This document shows positions 29,762 to 32,808 of a stretch of 32,808 bases of DNA, one piece after another; position 1 is the stretch's first letter, and each line of letters opens with the position of its first letter. The notes beneath the pieces are model-generated. The model ran no database searches, had not been told where the DNA came from, and was given only the letters and a program-made list of their open reading frames with translations. The DNA is taken from assembly GCA_030407315.1 (NCBI GenBank), contig JALQPE010000952.1:1-32808 (forward strand), in the 5' to 3' direction. The position numbers and the translations under genes are program-made. The stretch comes from Asparagopsis taxiformis (Eukaryota; Rhodophyta; Florideophyceae; Bonnemaisoniales; Bonnemaisoniaceae).

Positions 29762-29763
29762 GT

Positions 29764-30471
29764 GTGTAATTTGGCCACAACGGTCCCAGAACCCGGTCGG
29801 CGCCCCGAGCGGGGCCATCACCACCTTCTGTAAGCACTGACTGTAAGCCAATATCCCGTCTCACGTGGGGTCCATTCCAGGCTCTATATCAAAGAGACCC
29901 AGCCATCATGGGCTTCATACCACATGCACTTCGTATGAGCAGTGAACCCGACTGCTTGACGGCTGCATTAGGTGCAGGTGCGCAAAAATCGATCAACCTG
30001 AAATGGACGTCCGGTGGATGTCCGGCTCGATTGCATTGCTGGCATGCACAGAAATTTTAAAATTTCCAAAATATCAATTTCTGGCCCAGCATCTCCCGTG
30101 CAGAACATGCCTGCCCTTATTTCTCGTGTACGTTTAGACGTGTTTCTCACCCAAATGCAACCGAAAAGGCTTCAAAGAGCATTGAGCCCGCGCTGCTTAT
30201 GTACCGCGTCGTCTGAGATATCGAGTAGAGCTTGTTGCATAATAGCAGAACATGAGTCTGGTGGTGTGTAGAGTCCTTAGGGCGGGATAGGGATGTGGGA
30301 GGCCGTATTTTATGTATACAAATAGTCAGGGTTGGCAAAGCGAAAAGGCTGCTATGCGCTCAAACTTGTTTGAGATTGCATTGTAGAGAACATAATTACA
30401 TTGAAATGAAGTACTCGGGAGTGAGTGGAGATTGTGTCGGGCGCTGTTCGAGGAGTATTTGATCGATGTAC
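29764..30471. other. Gene-free region with a partial second copy of the element's end
   Basis: 29900-30045 is a direct partial copy of 29470-29605. The best block is 29994-30040 against 29559-29605: 47 bp with one mismatch, including GGACGTCC and GGATGTCC. After 30041 it diverges (AAATTTTAAAATTTCC-type). This is probably the right end of a related, diverged element. The rest, to 30471, shows no frame or repeat. Confidence 0.6.
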
Positions 30472-31770
30472 AATGGATGCGAAGGCTCAAGTGCAGCATG
30501 CGATATTTAGCAATGTAGTCGAGGGAAGGTCTCTGGTGAAGGAAGCGGAAAGGTATGGCGTGAAGCTAGGGTGCGTGGAAAGGTACTGGGAACAGTATGA
30601 TACGGGGGGCAGAAGGAGCGTGGTCAGCCTAGTTGGTATTCGAAGATACAGTTACGGCGGTGGCCGCTGGCTAAGGGAGAAATGGTACATTATATCTCGA
30701 TGTGTCGGGAGAGGAGGAGGGAGAGCTGGTGCAGGTTTTATGGACGACATATGAGAGGCGGAAGATTCTACTGTGGTATGAGGATGTGCTGCAGATGTGC
30801 AGGAGCGTTGTAGAGGGAGTATCGGAAAGGTGGCAGGAGGAAATTCCGTTTCGGGGGAGAGTTTCGTGGGGGACGGGGATGGAATATTTCTTGGGACGGT
30901 ACCGGCGGAAGTGAAGGTGAGGGGAAGGCGGCTTGGAGTGGAGCAGGGTGGTGATGACCATATTAGGCGGATTGCGAAGACGCTGCCGGGTGTTGGGGTG
31001 GTGAGGGCGGAGCACGTGTTACGGTAGCACCGTGGTATGGTGTGTTATAAGGCGCGGAGAGGAGGGTTGTGAGGAAAGTGAGAGGAAAGAGTCGGGAAGG
31101 GGTGTAGTGGCTGTTTCGGCGGTGGTGAGAGGGGATGGGGCGTAGAAGAAGGGATTCTTACGCTTTCGGAAGGAGAGGAGTAGGAGGAAGGGTGCGAAGT
31201 GGCGGGTTGTTTTGTGGTTTGGAGCAAGTGAGGGAAGGTGGGTGGGTGGTGGAGCGTGGGATGGTGGCTGTGGTGTATGCCGGATAGAAGATGTGGATGC
31301 CGTAGGGGTGATGTAGGAGGTGGGGGAGGGAGGGGTGGAGCTGGTAGGGTACGCAATGGAGAGTGAGAGGTTTTCGAAGAGTGAGCTTCTGGGGTAGTTG
31401 GTGAAGAAGGTGAGGAGAGAGGGAATTGACGAACAATACGTTGAAGAGGTGCCGGGGGGAGAGTCCAGACGAGGAGGTTGGGAGTGGTTTTTTTCCCTGT
31501 ACTCTGAGGGAGTATGAGGACGGTTTGTACGAAATCTGTACGGAGAGCAGAAAAGTAGGTATGCAATAGAGGTGTGCACCGTGAAAGTGCGGATGGGTAG
31601 CTGAAAAGGCGTGGTAGAGTGGTATTGGGGGTGTTTTTGAGGTACAGTACGGGGAAAATGTGCACGAACTGGAAGCGGGTGTGAGGGAGCAGTTGGAAAA
31701 ATTAAAGAAATTATGGGAGTCGGCCAGGAGGGGAAAAGAGAATAGTCACCGTGACGGACGCGGAAGTTAA
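30472..31770 (+). pseudogene. Decayed plus-strand gene with N-terminal helix-turn-helix-like region and C-terminal coiled coil
   Basis: Starting at ATG 30472 (MDAKAQVQHAIFSNVVEGRS, KEAERYGVKLGCVERYWEQY, suggestive of a DNA-binding helix-turn-helix). Coding-like sequence continues in shifting frames: EEEGELVQVLWTTYERRKIL, LQMCRSVVEGVSERWQEEIP, GDDHIRRIAKTLPGVGVVRA, VELVGYAMESERFSKSELLG, REGIDEQYVEEVPGGESRRG, GWEWFFSLYSEGV, and a final EAGVREQLEKLKKLWESARR ending at the stop 31768-31770. There are at least four frameshifts and several stops. The strand is G-rich, and a long open antisense frame (31019-31780) is Pro/Ser/Thr-rich and looks like its shadow. Family unknown. Confidence 0.5.
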
Positions 31771-31779
31771 TTTTGAACA

Positions 31780-32030
31780 CGGCGGCAGAAATTTCTGAGC
31801 CCGAAATTTTTGAATTTCTGAACCGGCGCCCGTCCTAGGTGGACCTAGACATGGTGGACGTCCATCCCCAGGAGGACATCCGTGGTACTAGAAACAATGA
31901 ATGTCGTCCTAGTAATACTAGACGTACTGGACCACATGGACGTCCGGCTCTAGACGGACATCCAAAAATACTGGAGAACATGGAAATCCGCCTAGTAATA
32001 CTAGGTGTACTAGAGTTTGTGGACGTCCGA
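31780..32030. repeat. Subterminal-like region with GGACGTCC and CTAGTAATACTAG repeats
   Basis: GGACGTCC occurs at 31856-31863, 31938-31945 and 32021-32028, and GGACATCC at 31874-31881 and 31956-31963. The palindromic CTAGTAATACTAG occurs at 31909-31921 and 31992-32004, about 83 bp apart like two of the GGACGTCC copies. The region just before it (GCCCGAAATTTTTGAATTTC) resembles the inner left repeat of the methyltransferase element. This may be the left end of another family member that runs out of the window. Confidence 0.55.
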
Positions 32031-32808
32031 GTCCATTTCCGAGAACACAGACGTTACCGGTATGATTCTCTCGCTCCACCTCTGCAAAAGTCCTCGGTGG
32101 CTCAGCCTGATGAAGACGTACTTCAAAGAATGGTGAGTCACCACAATACCCAGCGGAACTTTTCTGCTTAGCTTCTTCGTCCGGAATGATCTCAGCTTTA
32201 TGTGGATCAATCCAGACAAAGTCCCCGGCAGTACAATCCCTACAAGGAGAGCGGTTCACACATCTGCTTCGTTGATTCTGGTAACAAGGAAATCCACGCC
32301 AGTCAATGACTCGTATCTTGGCAGCGAACCTCTGAAGGTCTGCAACCCCATTTGGCAGGAGAGCGCCATTCATGGCGGGACCAAGCCGATCAAAGGCATC
32401 AAGGATTTTAGTCGGAAGCCACCAAAGCCTCCACGTATCGTACGCCTCCCATATGAGGTAGGAACCAACGCTAATAACGCAGGAAGTGATGACAACTACC
32501 CACCACCCCGAGCGGTTGTCGCTTGTGACCCTGGACCCAATATACGCCAATGGTGGGCCCATATCCGCCCAGAATCCACCGGGAACCTCCCACTGGTGCC
32601 ACCAACGGGGCAAAAGCATGAACCTACCTGGCAGATGTTTGGTTGCGAGGAGATTAACCTCAGTATTATGCCACAAGGCCAGTACCCCCGCCCTAGACCT
32701 CTTCCGCCTTTCCAGGCGTACTGTCGATGACCAAAATGTTAAGGTCGCCTTTTTCCGTGAACGATAGTCTGGAGGGAGCAAGGGAGCGTCGTCTGGAGAC
32801 TGCGTCTG
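31918..32808 (-). CDS. Hypothetical ORF, open to the right window edge
   Basis: A minus-strand frame is open from base 32808 to a stop at 31918, so the true start may lie outside. It contains WWHQWEVPGGFWADMG, one possible membrane segment (WWVVVITSCVISVGSYLIW, about residues 93-111 from 32781), LLPNGVADLQRFAAKIRVID and a Cys-rich stretch (RSRCVNRSPCRDC). The part before about 32050 overlaps repeat motifs and may not be coding. A shorter opposite-strand frame (32200-32730) is rich in Pro and looks less likely. No family recognised. Confidence 0.3.
   Translation of the reverse strand, partial: QTQSPDDAPLLPPDYRSRKKATLTFWSSTVRLERRKRSRAGVLALWHNTEVNLLATKHLPGRFMLLPRWWHQWEVPGGFWADMGPPLAYIGSRVTSDNRSGWWVVVITSCVISVGSYLIWEAYDTWRLWWLPTKILDAFDRLGPAMNGALLPNGVADLQRFAAKIRVIDWRGFPCYQNQRSRCVNRSPCRDCTAGDFVWIDPHKAEIIPDEEAKQKSSAGYCGDSPFFEVRLHQAEPPRTFAEVERENHTGNVCVLGNGLGRPQTLVHLVLLGGFPCSPVFLDVRLEPDVHVVQYV

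Larger units (their letters stand above)
25630..29763 (+). mobile_element. 4.13-kb inverted-repeat element carrying a DNA methyltransferase-SET gene
   Basis: A left end starting CCTGATTTGAATT at 25632 and its reverse complement ending at 29761 define a 4130-bp unit bordered by GT (25630-25631 and 29762-29763), a possible 2-bp target duplication. The terminal repeats are about 180 bp. The outer 112 bp differ at only about three positions. Each repeat contains a CTCAAAAACATG...CATGTTTTTGAG hairpin and a perfect TGTGCCGTACGGCACA palindrome. The only gene inside is the methyltransferase-SET gene (26147-29336). No known transposase motif is present, so the unit is either non-autonomous or moved by the gene's unassigned N-terminal part. 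Confidence 0.7.

Noticed and set aside
31019..31780. 253-codon antisense frame, Pro/Ser/Thr-rich
   Set aside because: It is the complement of a G-rich strand that carries coherent though frameshifted coding sequence. The product is low complexity with no motif.
32200..32730. 176-codon plus-strand frame at the right edge
   Set aside because: Pro-rich and overlapping a longer opposite frame with more coding-like composition and membrane and Cys features. Kept the minus frame at low confidence instead.
1..32808. CRISPR array, bacterial operons, rRNA genes
   Set aside because: No regularly spaced identical repeats with unique spacers, no Shine-Dalgarno-led gene strings and no rRNA-like sequence were seen on either strand.

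Overview
This window looks like transposon-dominated nuclear DNA from a eukaryote. There are no operons, no bacterial ribosome-binding sites and no rRNA genes. Nearly every protein-coding stretch belongs to, or has been cut by, a eukaryotic mobile element: a Ty1/copia LTR element, a MULE-like element with a C48 (Ulp1) protease, a Crypton/DIRS-type tyrosine recombinase, a Tc1/mariner element and TIR elements with 2-bp target duplications. The mix of families and the intron-poor reading frames remind me most of a red macroalga such as Chondrus. That is inference from memory, not proof.

Layout. 1-1342: 3' end of a copia element (RNase H, polypurine tract, 494-bp LTR). 1441-2736: minus-strand MULE-like remains (zinc-finger transposase N-terminus plus C48 protease). 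3089-3874: decayed minus-strand gene of unknown family. 3960-4740: CpG-rich block without a gene. 5370-9475: minus-strand tyrosine recombinase gene split by a 2730-bp mariner element (6073-8802) that has 26-bp TIRs and a TA duplication. 10803-12612: two decayed minus-strand genes, one with a ParB-like DGxHR motif. 13352-13792: plus-strand remnant ending where a GC-rich block (13793-17378) full of broken plus-strand coding sequence begins. 17385-17780: degenerate repeats of about 52 bp. 18033-25544: a minus-strand gene apparently split by a 6061-bp element (18662-24722). That element has CACAGCATGAGCAA termini, CTGGTT/AACCAG subterminal arrays, a series of near-perfect palindromes, a nested foldback element and its own broken gene.

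25632-29761 is the most striking unit. It is a 4130-bp element with inverted repeats of about 180 bp and a possible GT duplication. Its only recognisable gene joins a DPPY-type DNA amino-methyltransferase to a C-terminal SET (histone lysine methyltransferase) domain, so one mobile element appears to encode both a DNA and a chromatin methylation writer. This copy has two apparent single-base losses beside G runs and one in-frame TAG. Downstream are a partial second copy of its end sequence (29900-30075), a decayed plus-strand gene (30472-31770), and another related-looking subterminal region followed by an ORF that runs off the window.

Two themes cut across the regions. First, insertions are nested and reading frame is kept when they are removed in silico (mariner in the recombinase; the 6-kb element in the split gene). 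Second, short inverted duplications forming palindromes of 24-56 bp recur through the window, and one lies inside an otherwise continuous recombinase coding sequence.
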